Shown here piece by piece: positions 55,457 through 64,000 of a stretch of 64,000 bases of DNA. The stretch comes from Planococcus maritimus. GTDB taxonomy: Bacteria > Bacillota > Bacilli > Bacillales_A > Planococcaceae. The stretch covers positions 1,270,501-1,334,500 of the forward strand of contig NZ_CP016538.2 in assembly GCF_001687625.2 (NCBI RefSeq). The letters run 5' to 3'. Numbering within the stretch: the first letter of the stretch is position 1; the number at the start of each line of letters is the position of its first letter. The notes below the pieces were generated by a model. The model was not told where the DNA came from, searched no databases, and saw only the letters and a program-made list of their open reading frames with translations. The position numbers were made by a program, and so were the translations under genes.

Positions 55457-55942
55457 ATGAACCTTCAAAAATTATTTCACATGCAACAAGAGCTCGACCG
55501 ATACATCCAGTCAAACCGCAACGTAGAGGAATCGGTTTTTCGCAAGAAAGTGCTGGCCCTTCAAGTGGAATTATCAGAGCTAGCAAATGAAACAAGATGT
55601 TTCAAGTTTTGGAGCACAAAAGGACCGTCCGATAAAAGCACCTTGCTCGAGGAATATGTCGATTGCATTCATTTTCTCTTGTCGCTTGGCATCGAGAAAG
55701 GCTTTGATTCTTTGGAAGAATGGCCAGCTCCGCTGAAAGAACAAGATGTAACGGAACTGTTCCTGTTAGCGCATCAAGAGGTAAGTGGCTTTGCCGAACA
55801 AACGACAAATAAAGATTATGTAAACCTTTGGCGAACTTTCGGCGCACTGGCAGAGGCGCTCGGGTTTAGTTATGAAGAAGTGCTGGGAGCTTATCTTGAT
55901 AAAAACGAAACGAATTATAAACGCCAACAACAAGGGTATTAA
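55457..55942 (+). CDS. dUTP diphosphatase, dimeric (all-alpha NTP pyrophosphatase)
   Basis: A 161-residue all-helical dUTPase of the MazG-like/dUTPase_2 family. VELSELANETRCFKFW gives the EXXE pair and LLEEYVDCIHFLL the second metal-binding motif (EXXD). It hydrolyses dUTP to dUMP, keeping uracil out of DNA. The ATG at 55457 follows AAAAGGAGA; a longer frame to 55361 overlaps the ysdB 5' region and has no RBS. Confidence 0.88.
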   Translation: MNLQKLFHMQQELDRYIQSNRNVEESVFRKKVLALQVELSELANETRCFKFWSTKGPSDKSTLLEEYVDCIHFLLSLGIEKGFDSLEEWPAPLKEQDVTELFLLAHQEVSGFAEQTTNKDYVNLWRTFGALAEALGFSYEEVLGAYLDKNETNYKRQQQGY

Positions 55943-56013
55943 ATGAATCTTTTGATAACGTAACCGCTTTCCTATATACTGAAAAAGCAATGACTATTTA
56001 GGAGGTCGAAATA

Positions 56014-57102
56014 ATGTCGAAATTAGATGATACTCAACAAATGTTGAAAGAACTTACGGATGCGAATGGCATTCCCGGCAACGAACGCCAATCCCGCGAG
56101 GTCATGAAGAAATACATAGAACCGTTTGCGGACAGCATCGAAACGGACAACCTTGGCAGCTTGATCGCCAAAAAAGAAGGGCTCGCTGATGGGCCGAAAA
56201 TTATGGTCGCTGGTCACTTGGACGAAGTTGGCTTCATGATTTCACAGATCGATGACAAAGGGTTTTTGAAATTCCAAACAGTCGGCGGCTGGTGGAACCA
56301 GGTTATGCTGGCACAACGTGTCACCATTACGACAAGAAGCGGCAAGGAAGTGACAGGCGTCATTGGTTCGAAACCGCCACATATCCTATCACCAGAAGCA
56401 CGTAAAAAGCCGGTGGAAATCAAAGATATGTTCATCGACATCGGCGCATCTTCACGCGAAGAAGCAAAAGAGTGGGGCGTCACCCCGGGTGATATGGTCA
56501 CGCCATATTTCGAATTCACGGTCATGAACAACGAGAAATTACTCATGGCGAAAGCTTGGGACAACCGCATTGGCTGCGCGATTGCCATTGACGTATTGAA
56601 AGGCTTGAAAGGCGTCGACCACCCGAACGTCGTATACGGCGTTGGAACGGTTCAAGAAGAAGTAGGTTTACGCGGCGCGAAAACGGCGACATCGTTCATC
56701 CAGCCGGATATCGGGTTTGCAGTGGATGTCGGGATCGCAGGAGATACGCCAGGCGTTACTTCTAAAGAATCCAACAGCAAAATGGGCGACGGCCCGCAAA
56801 TCCTGTTGTTCGATGCCTCGATGGTATCTCACCGCGGCTTGCGTGAGTTGGTTGTCGATACAGCGGAAGCGTCAGGTATCCCGTACCAGTTTGAAACAAT
56901 TGCTGGCGGCGGAACAGATGCCGGCTCGATCCATTTGACTGCAAACGGCGTACCTGCCTTGTCAATCGGTGTTGCAACACGTTACATTCATTCGCATGCA
57001 GGCATCCTGCACCGCGACGATTACGAAAATGCAGTCAAATTGATCATTGAAGTGATCAAGAAACTCGACCGCGACACAGTAACAAAAATTACATTCGACT
57101 GA
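56014..57102 (+). CDS. ysdC: M42 family metallopeptidase (YsdC)
   Basis: A 362-residue di-metal aminopeptidase of the M42 (glutamyl aminopeptidase/endoglucanase-like) family. Metal and catalytic residues lie in [30 protein letters not shown] and [13 protein letters not shown], with the final His in YIHSHAGIL. Substrate not defined. GGAGGTCG precedes the ATG. It is closed by a terminator. Confidence 0.93.
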   Translation: MSKLDDTQQMLKELTDANGIPGNERQSREVMKKYIEPFADSIETDNLGSLIAKKEGLADGPKIMVAGHLDEVGFMISQIDDKGFLKFQTVGGWWNQVMLAQRVTITTRSGKEVTGVIGSKPPHILSPEARKKPVEIKDMFIDIGASSREEAKEWGVTPGDMVTPYFEFTVMNNEKLLMAKAWDNRIGCAIAIDVLKGLKGVDHPNVVYGVGTVQEEVGLRGAKTATSFIQPDIGFAVDVGIAGDTPGVTSKESNSKMGDGPQILLFDASMVSHRGLRELVVDTAEASGIPYQFETIAGGGTDAGSIHLTANGVPALSIGVATRYIHSHAGILHRDDYENAVKLIIEVIKKLDRDTVTKITFD

Positions 57103-57108
57103 TTAATG

Positions 57109-57140
57109 AAGCCCCTCCAATTTTGTGGAGGGGTTTTTTA
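57109..57140 (+). terminator. ysdC terminator
   Basis: CCCCTCCA / TGGAGGGG with loop ATTTTG followed by six Ts. Confidence 0.9.
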
Positions 57141-57164
57141 TTGGGTAAAGCCGAAGCGAAATGG

Positions 57165-57290
57165 GCAAAAAAGCGTTTGTATTTCGCAAACAAAATAAGC
57201 CGATTGGCAAACAGCCAGAGAAATACCACAAAAAAATCAAAGGTTTTTGCAAACAACGGTAACTATTCCACAAACAAAATGATCGGAAAA
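57165..57290 (+). repeat. Six-unit array of degenerate 21-bp repeats (array 1)
   Basis: CAAA recurs with a period of exactly 21 bases at 57165, 57186, 57207, 57228, 57249 and 57270. The consensus with array 2 is RCAAAHAA-N8-ATTYC. An open frame (57123-57356) reads the units as heptads such as YFANKIS, but there is no good RBS. It ends 76 bases before the NERD gene. It is not a CRISPR: units have no identical repeat and no spacers of constant length. Confidence 0.85.
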
Positions 57291-57366
57291 GTCCATAAGC
57301 GCCAATTGGTGGTGAAGGAGGCCTCGCGGAATGCTATACTTCAACTATCATATTAGGAGGTGTTCA

Positions 57367-58329
57367 ATGGGTAAAAAAGAACTAGCATTATTATCTGAAA
57401 TAGAGTCGCTGGAGAGACTGTTGTATCGATTGCCTGACAATCATTCAAGCCGGGAATTTATCCAAGTTGAAATTTTCAAAGCGGTTGCCGGAAAAAGAGG
57501 CGAAGAGAGGCTGTTCCGGAAGATGATTGAATTTGAGATAGAGGAGCAGTACCGGTTTTTAAAAAATATTTGCTTGTCGAGAGGGCAATGGAAAGTCCAA
57601 ATGGACGGATTGTTACTGACGGAGCGCGGGGCGATCGTCATCGAATCGAAAAATATTAGCGGCCAACTTTATTTTGATGATGACACCGGTGAATTTTCAA
57701 GAACCAATACAGAATGCGTAAAAACGATAATGGAGGACCCGACAATCCAATTGAACAAGCATATTCGTTTCTTGACCTTGTTTTTCAAACAGCAGAATAT
57801 CGATTTGCCCATTTCAGGAATTGTCGTGTTTACATCTAAACAATGTGAATTTTTGGCAAAGCCCAAGAAACACCACATCTGCAAAACCTATCAATTGGTC
57901 GATTATTTGTTCGACATCCTTCAGGAATTCCCCCTAAAAAGCAAACCTCAAGATTTATCGGAAATTCAGAAACTCCTCGAGCAATCTCGTACCCCTTATA
58001 AGAGAAAACCATTGTGTCAATTATATTCAATAGAAGAAACCGAGCTGTTTACGGGCATCTTGTGCACAAGCTGTAAAAGTCTTAACATGATGCGAAAACA
58101 TAAGAAAGGATGGTTGTGTGCCGACTGCCAAGCGGTAGATCTGCTCGCTTTTCAACATACAGTCCAGGAATATTTTTCGCTGATTAATACACAGCTTAGC
58201 AATAGGCAACTCCGGAAATTCTGCAAGCTCGAATCGCCTTATGTTACTTCCCGTCTGTTGAAAGCATATGATTTAGAGACTGCTGGTGCTTTGCGCAACC
58301 GGACATACTTTTTAAAGAAAAATGACTAG
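57367..58329 (+). CDS. NERD-domain (nuclease-related) protein with C-terminal zinc ribbon
   Basis: A 320-residue protein. The NERD domain (about 35-150) has GEERL, then the D...ESK arrangement of PD-(D/E)XK nucleases in QMDGLLLTERGAIVIESKN. The C-terminal half has a four-Cys ribbon, CTSC...CADC (about 235-260), and a basic tail. NERD proteins are presumed DNA-processing enzymes; the substrate is unknown. TAGGAGGTG precedes the ATG at 57367. It is absent at this locus in B. subtilis and is flanked on both sides by 21-bp repeat arrays. A terminator follows its stop. Confidence 0.82.
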   Translation: MGKKELALLSEIESLERLLYRLPDNHSSREFIQVEIFKAVAGKRGEERLFRKMIEFEIEEQYRFLKNICLSRGQWKVQMDGLLLTERGAIVIESKNISGQLYFDDDTGEFSRTNTECVKTIMEDPTIQLNKHIRFLTLFFKQQNIDLPISGIVVFTSKQCEFLAKPKKHHICKTYQLVDYLFDILQEFPLKSKPQDLSEIQKLLEQSRTPYKRKPLCQLYSIEETELFTGILCTSCKSLNMMRKHKKGWLCADCQAVDLLAFQHTVQEYFSLINTQLSNRQLRKFCKLESPYVTSRLLKAYDLETAGALRNRTYFLKKND

Positions 58330-58357
58330 CTTTTCGCGAACTGCGGAAAGCTTTTTT
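58328..58357 (+). terminator. NERD gene terminator
   Basis: AGCTTTTCGC pairs with GCGGAAAGCT around GAACT; six Ts follow. It overlaps the stop codon. Confidence 0.82.
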
Positions 58358-58366
58358 GGGGGGGTT

Positions 58367-58492
58367 GCAAATAAATCGATGTATTCCGCAAAAAAAGAAT
58401 CGTATTCCACAAATAACTTAACGAATTTCGCAAATAACTTAATACATTCGGCAAACAATCATCCCTATTCCGCAAACAAGTCGAAACTCCTC
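58367..58492 (+). repeat. Six-unit array of degenerate 21-bp repeats (array 2)
   Basis: Units start at 58367, 58388, 58409, 58430, 58451 and 58472, again exactly 21 bases apart, in the same orientation as array 1. CAAA is invariant in all twelve units of the two arrays; the first base is G in nine and A in three. The frame 58322-58498 is open and would give heptads such as YSANKSK, but with a weak RBS; coding is doubtful. Confidence 0.85.
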
Positions 58493-58594
58493 AATTAAAA
58501 AGTTGCTTCTACATCAGTTTCACTTGATATAATGTTAAGTTTAATGTACATTATGTAATGTAAAGATAACATTTTTGAAGAAAGGATGAAGCGG

Positions 58595-58795
58595 ATGCTG
58601 AGGAACCGGGTGAAAGAGCTGCGGGCTCGCTATGGCTTTACACAGAGCGAGCTGGGCAAAAAAGTGGATGTGACAAGGCAAACCATTGCGTTTATCGAGA
58701 AAGGTGAATTTTCACCGTCGATCACCTTAGCATTAAAGCTCGCACAAGCCTTGCAGGTAGAAGTAGGCGACTTATTTTGGCTGGAGGAGGAGTAA
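58595..58795 (+). CDS. Small XRE-family HTH regulator
   Basis: A 66-residue single helix-turn-helix protein (RVKELRARYGFTQSELGKKVDVTRQTIAFIEKGEFSPS) of the YgzD/YozG-like type. The frame from ATG at 58595 follows AAAGGATGA; an ATG 9 bases upstream lies within that RBS. The stop is 2 bases before the next gene, so it is co-transcribed with a membrane protein. It probably regulates this unit. Confidence 0.85.
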   Translation: MLRNRVKELRARYGFTQSELGKKVDVTRQTIAFIEKGEFSPSITLALKLAQALQVEVGDLFWLEEE

Positions 58796-58797
58796 AG

Positions 58798-59292
58798 ATG
58801 AAACAGGATTTTCGCATGACGTACCCGCTTTGGAATATGGCATTTATCTTGATATTGGCAGTGATGGCTGTCGGGTTCACTTCAAGCTTCGTCAATGTCA
58901 CAAAGACGGATTCGAGCTTGAGCATCGAAGCACAAGCGTTTGAAGGATTTGTCCTGTTTGCGGCATTGATCGCGTATTTGGTATTGATCACGATTTATTT
59001 GATTGCCTTAGGGTCGTATAACCGAAAAAATCCACAAAGGAAAATTTCAGCGTTCTCAATCCGGCCTCCAGAATACATGGAACAAGACGAAGGCATGACC
59101 TTTATCACGAGAAAAGCGGTCCAAAAAGTATATACGTTCATCACGTGGTCCTTGCCGTTTTTAGCAGTGATTGTCATGCTGGCGCCTGTTCCCAAACTGT
59201 TAATCATCTGGGGAATCCTCGCTATCGCATTCGGGCAAAACCTGATTTATTATTTGGAAATGCGCCGTCAGTTGAAAGGAGCGACTGAATGA
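58798..59292 (+). CDS. Four-helix membrane protein of unknown function
   Basis: A 164-residue protein with four hydrophobic segments (about 11-30, 49-70, 108-126, 129-147). I recognise no family with certainty; such proteins often follow small XRE regulators in Firmicutes. GGAGGAGGAG precedes the ATG. It overlaps the following gene by 4 bases. Confidence 0.7.
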   Translation: MKQDFRMTYPLWNMAFILILAVMAVGFTSSFVNVTKTDSSLSIEAQAFEGFVLFAALIAYLVLITIYLIALGSYNRKNPQRKISAFSIRPPEYMEQDEGMTFITRKAVQKVYTFITWSLPFLAVIVMLAPVPKLLIIWGILAIAFGQNLIYYLEMRRQLKGATE

Positions 59293-59732
59293 TTTACGAA
59301 TATGCTTTAATTTTTTTGGGGGCAGCGATTCCTTGGTTCGAAATTGCGCTTGTCATCCCCCTCGGTATTATTTGGGGATTGTCACCTGTTTGGGTTATGA
59401 TCACAGCGTTTGTTGGCAATATGCTGACAGTCATGATGCTCATTGTCGGATTTGATAAATTCCGTATTTGGTACGATAAACGCCAGCAAGCGAAAGGCAA
59501 GGAACCGTCGAAGAAAAACGAACGCGCAGTGCGCATCTGGAATAAATACGGGCTTCCGGGTCTGTCGCTATTAGGTCCAATTTTGATCGGTACGCACATC
59601 GCAGCGTTTATCGGGATGACACTAGGTGCGACAAAGCGCAATACGACCATCTGGATGATCATCAGCATAGGAGTCTGGACGCTCGCCTTTGGTATTTTAA
59701 CGGCACTGGGCTTTGATTTCTTCACTGTCTAA
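59289..59732 (+). CDS. Small multidrug export family protein
   Basis: A 147-residue membrane protein of the COG2426 family, with GAAIPWFEIALVIPLGI and GLSLLGPILIGTHIAAFIG. The family was named small multidrug export protein without strong biochemistry. Its start ATGA overlaps the preceding stop. AAAGGAG is the RBS. Confidence 0.82.
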   Translation: MIYEYALIFLGAAIPWFEIALVIPLGIIWGLSPVWVMITAFVGNMLTVMMLIVGFDKFRIWYDKRQQAKGKEPSKKNERAVRIWNKYGLPGLSLLGPILIGTHIAAFIGMTLGATKRNTTIWMIISIGVWTLAFGILTALGFDFFTV

Positions 59733-59784
59733 AACTGGCCTATGCTATACTGAAGCTATTCTTTGAAAAAGTGGTGAACGGATT

Positions 59785-60558
59785 ATGAAACGAATTGAAT
59801 CATTGCAGAACTCGCTCGTAAAACATTGGAAGAAACTGAGCACGACCCGCAAAGAGCGTGATAAATTTGGGGAATTCTTAGTTGAAGGATTTCATTTAAC
59901 AGAAGAAGCACTGAATAAGAAAGCCGATATCAAAGGCTTGATCGTCCGGGAAGGCACCGATATTCCGGATGCTTGGGACATTGAAGGCTTGGAATTATAC
60001 GTGGTAACGGCGCAAATCGCAAAAGAAATTGCAGAAACCGAGCATACGCAAGGCATTTTTGCCCATTGCACGCAGCCAGAATATGATGAGGCCATGCAAA
60101 AACAATGGGAGACGCTGCTTTTGATCGACGCTGTGCAAGACCCGGGCAATGTTGGGACGATGGTCCGCACCGCAGCAGCAGCTGGAATTGATGCAGTCGT
60201 TCTTGGAAAAGGTTCGGCGGATGCGTACAATCCGAAAACGGTTCGCTCGGCACAAGGCGCGCATTTCCAAGTACCGATCGTCAAAGGCGATTTGTTCGAA
60301 TGGGTGGACGGCTTGAAAGACCGCGCGATTCCGGTTTACGGCACTGCGCTTTACCAATCAGTGCCAATGTACGAAGCGGAGTCGAAAGAACGCTTTGCCC
60401 TCATCGTTGGCAATGAAGGCAGCGGCGTCGAGCCGCAGTTACTTGAGCAGACCGACCAAAACTTAATGGTGCCGCTTTACGGCCCTGCTGAATCGTTGAA
60501 TGTGGCCGTAGCGACTGGCATTTTATTGTACAGCCTTGTTCCGAAAACTGGTGTTTGA
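59785..60558 (+). CDS. ysgA: TrmH/SpoU-family RNA 2'-O-methyltransferase (YsgA)
   Basis: A 257-residue SPOUT methyltransferase. N-terminal substrate-binding domain (LVEGFHLTEEAL), then the knotted domain with motifs DPGNVGTMVRTAAAAG, LIVGNEGSGVEP and PLYGPAESLNVAVATGILLY. It modifies a ribose in rRNA or tRNA; the target is not fixed. It lies upstream of pheST, as in B. subtilis. The pheS promoter overlaps its stop. Confidence 0.92.
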   Translation: MKRIESLQNSLVKHWKKLSTTRKERDKFGEFLVEGFHLTEEALNKKADIKGLIVREGTDIPDAWDIEGLELYVVTAQIAKEIAETEHTQGIFAHCTQPEYDEAMQKQWETLLLIDAVQDPGNVGTMVRTAAAAGIDAVVLGKGSADAYNPKTVRSAQGAHFQVPIVKGDLFEWVDGLKDRAIPVYGTALYQSVPMYEAESKERFALIVGNEGSGVEPQLLEQTDQNLMVPLYGPAESLNVAVATGILLYSLVPKTGV

Positions 60559-60583
60559 TTAACAGGCGAAAGTTCATTATAAT
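60555..60583 (+). promoter_or_regulatory. Sigma-A promoter of pheST
   Basis: TTGATT, 17 bases, TATAAT. The -35 overlaps the ysgA stop codon. Confidence 0.8.
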
Positions 60584-60596
60584 AGAAGAGAAATAA

Positions 60597-60842
60597 ACAA
60601 GCGTTGACCGGGAAAAGTACGTGGTCCCCCTGCATCCAAGGAAGTTCGCCCTCGACTGAAAGCGCGAATATGCAGGAACTCCGGAAGTTCACCCCGCGAG
60701 CTGCCTGACGGGGACCGGCCGAGTGCCGTAAAGTCTGGCCGGTGATGAGCCGTTATTCAATCGAGTGATCGCCAATGCGCGATAACTAGGGTGGTACCGC
60801 GAATCAATGCCTCGTCCCTTTTTGGGGGCGGGGCTTTTTTAT
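60597..60842 (+). promoter_or_regulatory. T-box leader of pheST with terminator
   Basis: The leader has the T-box AGGGTGGTACCGCG (60788-60801) and a terminator GCCTCGTCCC / GGGGCGGGGC with six Ts. A TTC at 60688-60690 is the likely Phe specifier codon, before the stem III region. It would respond to uncharged tRNA-Phe. Confidence 0.92.
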
Positions 60843-60860
60843 GTTCAAGGAGGAGAGAAA

Positions 60861-61898
60861 ATGGAAGCAAGATTGCAGGAGTTAAAAAATGAAGCGTTGG
60901 ACAAGATCCAATCAGCACAAACGGTCAAGGAATTGACGGATGTGCGTGTCGCGTATTTAGGGAAAAAAGGGCCGATTACCGATGTCTTGAAAGGCATGGG
61001 CAAATTGCCGGCAGAAGAACGGCCGAAAATGGGCGCACTTGCAAACGAGGTGCGTGCAGAAGTAACAGAATCTCTCGATGCGCGCATGGTTATCTTAGAA
61101 GAGCAGGCCATCAATGAAAAGCTGAAGAGCGAAACGATTGATATTTCTTTGCCAGGCCGTCCGGCAAAATCAGGAAATCCACATCCATTAACACGTGTTG
61201 TCGAAGAAATCGAAGACTTATTTCTTTCAATGGGCTATGAAATTGCGGAAGGCCCAGAAGTCGAAAAGGATTATTATAATTTCGAAGCGCTCAACTTGCC
61301 AAAAGGGCATCCAGCGCGAGACATGCAAGATTCTTTCTATATAACGGAAGATATTCTACTGCGTACGCATACGTCACCGGTACAAGCACGCACGATGGAA
61401 GCGAAAGGCGGAGAGCCAATTAAGATCATCTGCCCGGGCAAAGTGTACCGCCGCGATAACGACGACGCGACGCATTCACATCAGTTCACGCAAATCGAAG
61501 GGCTCGTTGTTGGAGAAGACATCCGCATGAGCGATTTGAAAGGGACCTTGTCGGTTTTCGCTAAGAAAATGTTCGGCGATGACCGCGAAATCCGCCTGCG
61601 TCCGAGCTTCTTCCCGTTCACGGAACCTTCCGTTGAAATGGACATCTCCTGCTTTAAATGCGGCGGTGACGGATGTAATGTCTGCAAAAAAACCGGCTGG
61701 ATCGAAATTCTCGGCGCGGGCATGGTACATCCGAACGTTCTGGAAATGGCCGGCTATGATTCGAAGCGCCTGACAGGATTCGCGTTCGGCATGGGGCCAG
61801 AACGCATTGCGATGCTGAAATACGGCATCGAAGACATCCGCCATTTCTACACGAACGACGTGCGTTTCTTAACGCAATTTCAACGGACGGAACTTTAA
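60861..61898 (+). CDS. pheS: Phenylalanyl-tRNA synthetase alpha subunit
   Basis: A 345-residue class II catalytic subunit. N-terminal coiled coil (about 1-90), then the core with [19 protein letters not shown], motif 2 region [17 protein letters not shown] and motif 3 [18 protein letters not shown]. The start follows CAAGGAGGAG; an earlier frame to 60807 overlaps the T-box terminator. pheT follows after 12 bases. Confidence 0.97.
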   Translation: MEARLQELKNEALDKIQSAQTVKELTDVRVAYLGKKGPITDVLKGMGKLPAEERPKMGALANEVRAEVTESLDARMVILEEQAINEKLKSETIDISLPGRPAKSGNPHPLTRVVEEIEDLFLSMGYEIAEGPEVEKDYYNFEALNLPKGHPARDMQDSFYITEDILLRTHTSPVQARTMEAKGGEPIKIICPGKVYRRDNDDATHSHQFTQIEGLVVGEDIRMSDLKGTLSVFAKKMFGDDREIRLRPSFFPFTEPSVEMDISCFKCGGDGCNVCKKTGWIEILGAGMVHPNVLEMAGYDSKRLTGFAFGMGPERIAMLKYGIEDIRHFYTNDVRFLTQFQRTEL

Positions 61899-61910
61899 GG
61901 AGGAACTTTC

Positions 61911-64000
61911 ATGTTAGTATCGACAAAATGGTTAAAAGAATATGTAAATACACAAGAATTGCCGCCGGCAGAACTCGGAGAGAAAATCACCCGGGCAGGC
62001 ATCGAAGTCGACGCAGTGCTCGACCGTTCAGAAGGCTTGGCGAATTTAGTCGTTGGTTACGTGACGGACTGCGTGAAGCATCCAGAAGCGGATAAACTAT
62101 CGATTTGCCAAGTGGATGTCGGAGGCGGGGAAATCGACCAGATCATCTGCGGCGCACCGAATATCGCTAAAGGCCAGTCGGTTATCGTAGCGCGTCCGGG
62201 CGCAAAACTTCCAGGCGGCATGAAGATCAAGAAAGCGAAGTTGCGTGGTGAAGTGTCGAACGGCATGATTTGTTCACTTCAGGAACTCGGCATCGAATCG
62301 AAATTGGTTCCGAAAAACTACGCAGAAGGCATTTATGTTTTACCGGAACAAGTGGCACCGGGTACGGATGTATTGTCCTATCTCGACTTGGATGACACGG
62401 TCCTTGAACTTGGCCTCACACCGAACCGCGCGGATGCGATGAGCATGCTTGGCGTGGCTTATGAAGTGGGCGCGATTTTGGAAGAGGACGTACGGTTGCC
62501 TGAAATCGACTACCCAGAAGCGGCGGATCGTGCAGAAAGCATGCTATCGCTCGAAGTGGATGCGCCTGAAGCGAATCCGCTTTATGTCGCGAAAGTAGTA
62601 CGTAATATTAAAGTGAAAGAATCGCCGCTATGGTTGCAGCAACGTTTAATGGCAGCTGGCGTCCGTCCGCATAATAATGTCGTCGACGTGACGAATTATG
62701 TGTTGATGGAATATGGCCAGCCGCTTCACGCCTTCGATTATGATTCACTGGGCTCTGGAAATATTACTGTTCGCCAGGCAAAAGAAGGCGAAAAAATCAC
62801 CACGCTGGACGATACGGAACGTACGTTATCCGCGCATCAATTGGTTATCACCAACGGTACGGATCCTGTTGCACTTGCGGGTGTCATGGGCGGCGCCAAT
62901 TCTGAAGTGAGCGAAGAGACGACAACAGTTGTCATCGAATCTGCTTATTTCGCTGCCGATTCCGTTCGCCGCACATCGAAAGACCATAATTTGAGAAGCG
63001 ATGCAAGCTCGCGTTTCGAAAAAGGTGTCGATCCGAACCGCGTGATCCCAGCTGCAGAACGTGCCGCGCAATTGCTGGCACAACTTGCAGAAGGCGAAGT
63101 GCTCGCAGGCTCGCTCATCTTTGACCAGCTCGATAAACAAGAGCGTACGGTCCAAGTCTCTCCTGACTTTATCAATAGCCGTCTCGGCATGAAAATTCGC
63201 TTGGAAGATATGCTCGATATCCTTAGCCGTTTGAAATTCAACACGGAAGCGGCAAATAACCAATTGATCATCGATGTACCGACTCGCCGCCAGGATATCC
63301 AAATCGAAGAAGACATCGTGGAAGAAATAGCGCGTCTTTACGGATACGACGAAATTCCGGCAACCTTGCCGCGTACCGATGCGACTTCCGGCGGCTTGAG
63401 CCCTTACCAGGCGAAACGCCGCATCGCACGACATTTTCTAGAAGGCGCTGGTTTGTTGCAAGCGACCACATATTCCTTGACCTCAGAATCCGCAGCGACG
63501 CAGTTTGCGCTTGAGCCGACAGAAACGACACGCCTGTTAATGCCGATGAGTGAAGAGCGCAGCACCCTGCGCCAAAGTTTACTGCCTCATTTGCTTGAGT
63601 CGCTTTCATACAATACAGCACGCCGTACCGATTCGGTCGCTTTGTATGAAACGGGATCGGTGTTCTTAAAAGGGCAGGACGAATTGCTCGATGAACAAGA
63701 GCATTTGGCGATTGTCATGACAGGACTTTGGGTTGATCATAGCTGGCAGGGCGAAAAGAAAGTGGTCGACTTTTTCGTAGCCAAAGGCATCGTAGAAGGC
63801 TTAGCTGAAAAATTGGGTCTTGAAGTGTCATTCGAACGTGGCGAAATGGATGGCTTGCATCCGGGCAGAACTGCCTTCATTCTACTTGATGGCAAGCGCA
63901 TTGGCGTCATTGGCGCATTGCACCCATCTGAGCAGAAAAAGCGTGATTTAAAAGAAACCATTGTCGTGGAATTGAATTTGGCGACTTTGCTGACGCGTGA
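61911..64000 (+). CDS. pheT: Phenylalanyl-tRNA synthetase beta subunit (partial, runs off the end)
   Basis: An open frame of 696 codons from ATG 61911, with no stop to the window edge; the full protein is about 800 residues, so about 100 are missing. It has an N-terminal EMAP-type tRNA-binding domain (about 40-150, VVGYVTDCVKHPEADKLSICQVDVG), B3/B4 editing region (about 210-400) and B5. AAGGAGGA precedes the ATG. It forms an (alpha-beta)2 enzyme with PheS. Confidence 0.96.
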   Translation, partial: MLVSTKWLKEYVNTQELPPAELGEKITRAGIEVDAVLDRSEGLANLVVGYVTDCVKHPEADKLSICQVDVGGGEIDQIICGAPNIAKGQSVIVARPGAKLPGGMKIKKAKLRGEVSNGMICSLQELGIESKLVPKNYAEGIYVLPEQVAPGTDVLSYLDLDDTVLELGLTPNRADAMSMLGVAYEVGAILEEDVRLPEIDYPEAADRAESMLSLEVDAPEANPLYVAKVVRNIKVKESPLWLQQRLMAAGVRPHNNVVDVTNYVLMEYGQPLHAFDYDSLGSGNITVRQAKEGEKITTLDDTERTLSAHQLVITNGTDPVALAGVMGGANSEVSEETTTVVIESAYFAADSVRRTSKDHNLRSDASSRFEKGVDPNRVIPAAERAAQLLAQLAEGEVLAGSLIFDQLDKQERTVQVSPDFINSRLGMKIRLEDMLDILSRLKFNTEAANNQLIIDVPTRRQDIQIEEDIVEEIARLYGYDEIPATLPRTDATSGGLSPYQAKRRIARHFLEGAGLLQATTYSLTSESAATQFALEPTETTRLLMPMSEERSTLRQSLLPHLLESLSYNTARRTDSVALYETGSVFLKGQDELLDEQEHLAIVMTGLWVDHSWQGEKKVVDFFVAKGIVEGLAEKLGLEVSFERGEMDGLHPGRTAFILLDGKRIGVIGALHPSEQKKRDLKETIVVELNLATLLTR

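Noticed and set aside
57123-57356. 77-residue frame through array 1 as a gene
   Set aside because: Starts inside the ysdC terminator and has no RBS; its heptads arise from the repeat.
57165-58492. 21-bp arrays as CRISPR
   Set aside because: Units are only 21 bases long with about 12 semi-conserved positions and no identical repeat; spacers would be 8 bases. No cas gene is nearby.
58322-58498. 58-residue frame through array 2 (heptads like YSANKSK) as a small gene
   Set aside because: It starts within the end of the NERD gene with a poor RBS and crosses a terminator; the open frame can follow from the AT-rich repeat. Kept as an alternative only.

Overview
The window looks like a chromosomal segment of a non-pathogenic-looking low/mid-GC Firmicute of the Planococcaceae (Planococcus/Planomicrobium type). 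This is inferred from gene content and order: ezrA, nifZ-thiI, sppA-yteJ-tpx-ytxK, dnaE-accDA-pfkA-pyk-fxsA-citZ-icd-mdh-phoPR-polA-mutM-coaE-gapB-speD-nrdR-dnaB-dnaI-thrS-infC-rpmI-rplT-ysdABC-ysgA-pheST follows the Bacillus subtilis chromosome. The sporulation gene ytaF, which sits here in B. subtilis, is absent. No rRNA, tRNA, prophage, CRISPR array or complete insertion sequence was seen.

Layout. 1-12.6 kb: redox, thiolation and envelope-stress genes (ytsP, hisJ, ezrA, nifZ-thiI, acyl-CoA ligase, rarD, a sigma-W-type sppA-RDD unit, tpx, ytxK, usp, yjdM). 12.6-14.5 kb: a reverse-strand queC-queD-queE operon behind a preQ1-I riboswitch. 14.6-22.3 kb: oxidoreductase, usp, ald, pepQ, ytkL, ytoI, ytpI and an nrnA with an apparent frameshift. 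22.3-35.2 kb: dnaE, a FadR-like regulator coupled to accDA, then glycolysis and the TCA set pfkA-pyk-fxsA-citZ-icd-mdh. 35.3-46.7 kb: a MaoC-like protein, phoPR, an ATP-grasp ligase (possibly cell-wall crossbridge), hflKC, polA-mutM-coaE and CcpN-type gapB. 47-54.4 kb: speD with a possible SD-sequestering leader, nrdR-dnaB-dnaI, T-box thrS, and infC-rpmI-rplT with an L20-type leader and an ATT start for infC. 54.4-64 kb: ysdA, ysdB, dUTPase, ysdC, a NERD nuclease-like gene, an XRE-regulator unit, ysgA and T-box pheST (pheT runs off the end).

The most unusual signals are non-coding. (1) Two arrays of exactly six degenerate 21-bp direct repeats (RCAAAHAA-N8-ATTYC) flank the NERD-domain gene on both sides. 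(2) Two copies of a ~237-bp element without a transposase each sit between direct duplications (23 and 35 bp) of a transcription-terminator hairpin, which implies insertion targeted to terminators. (3) Two copies of a second structured repeat lie inside essential translation operons, one in the thrS leader and one between rpmI and rplT. (4) The speD leader carries an anti-SD exactly complementary to the speD SD. Protein-level oddities are a Tpx without the canonical resolving cysteine, a DnaE with a degenerate PHP domain, a PhoR with almost no extracytoplasmic loop, and the frameshifted nrnA.
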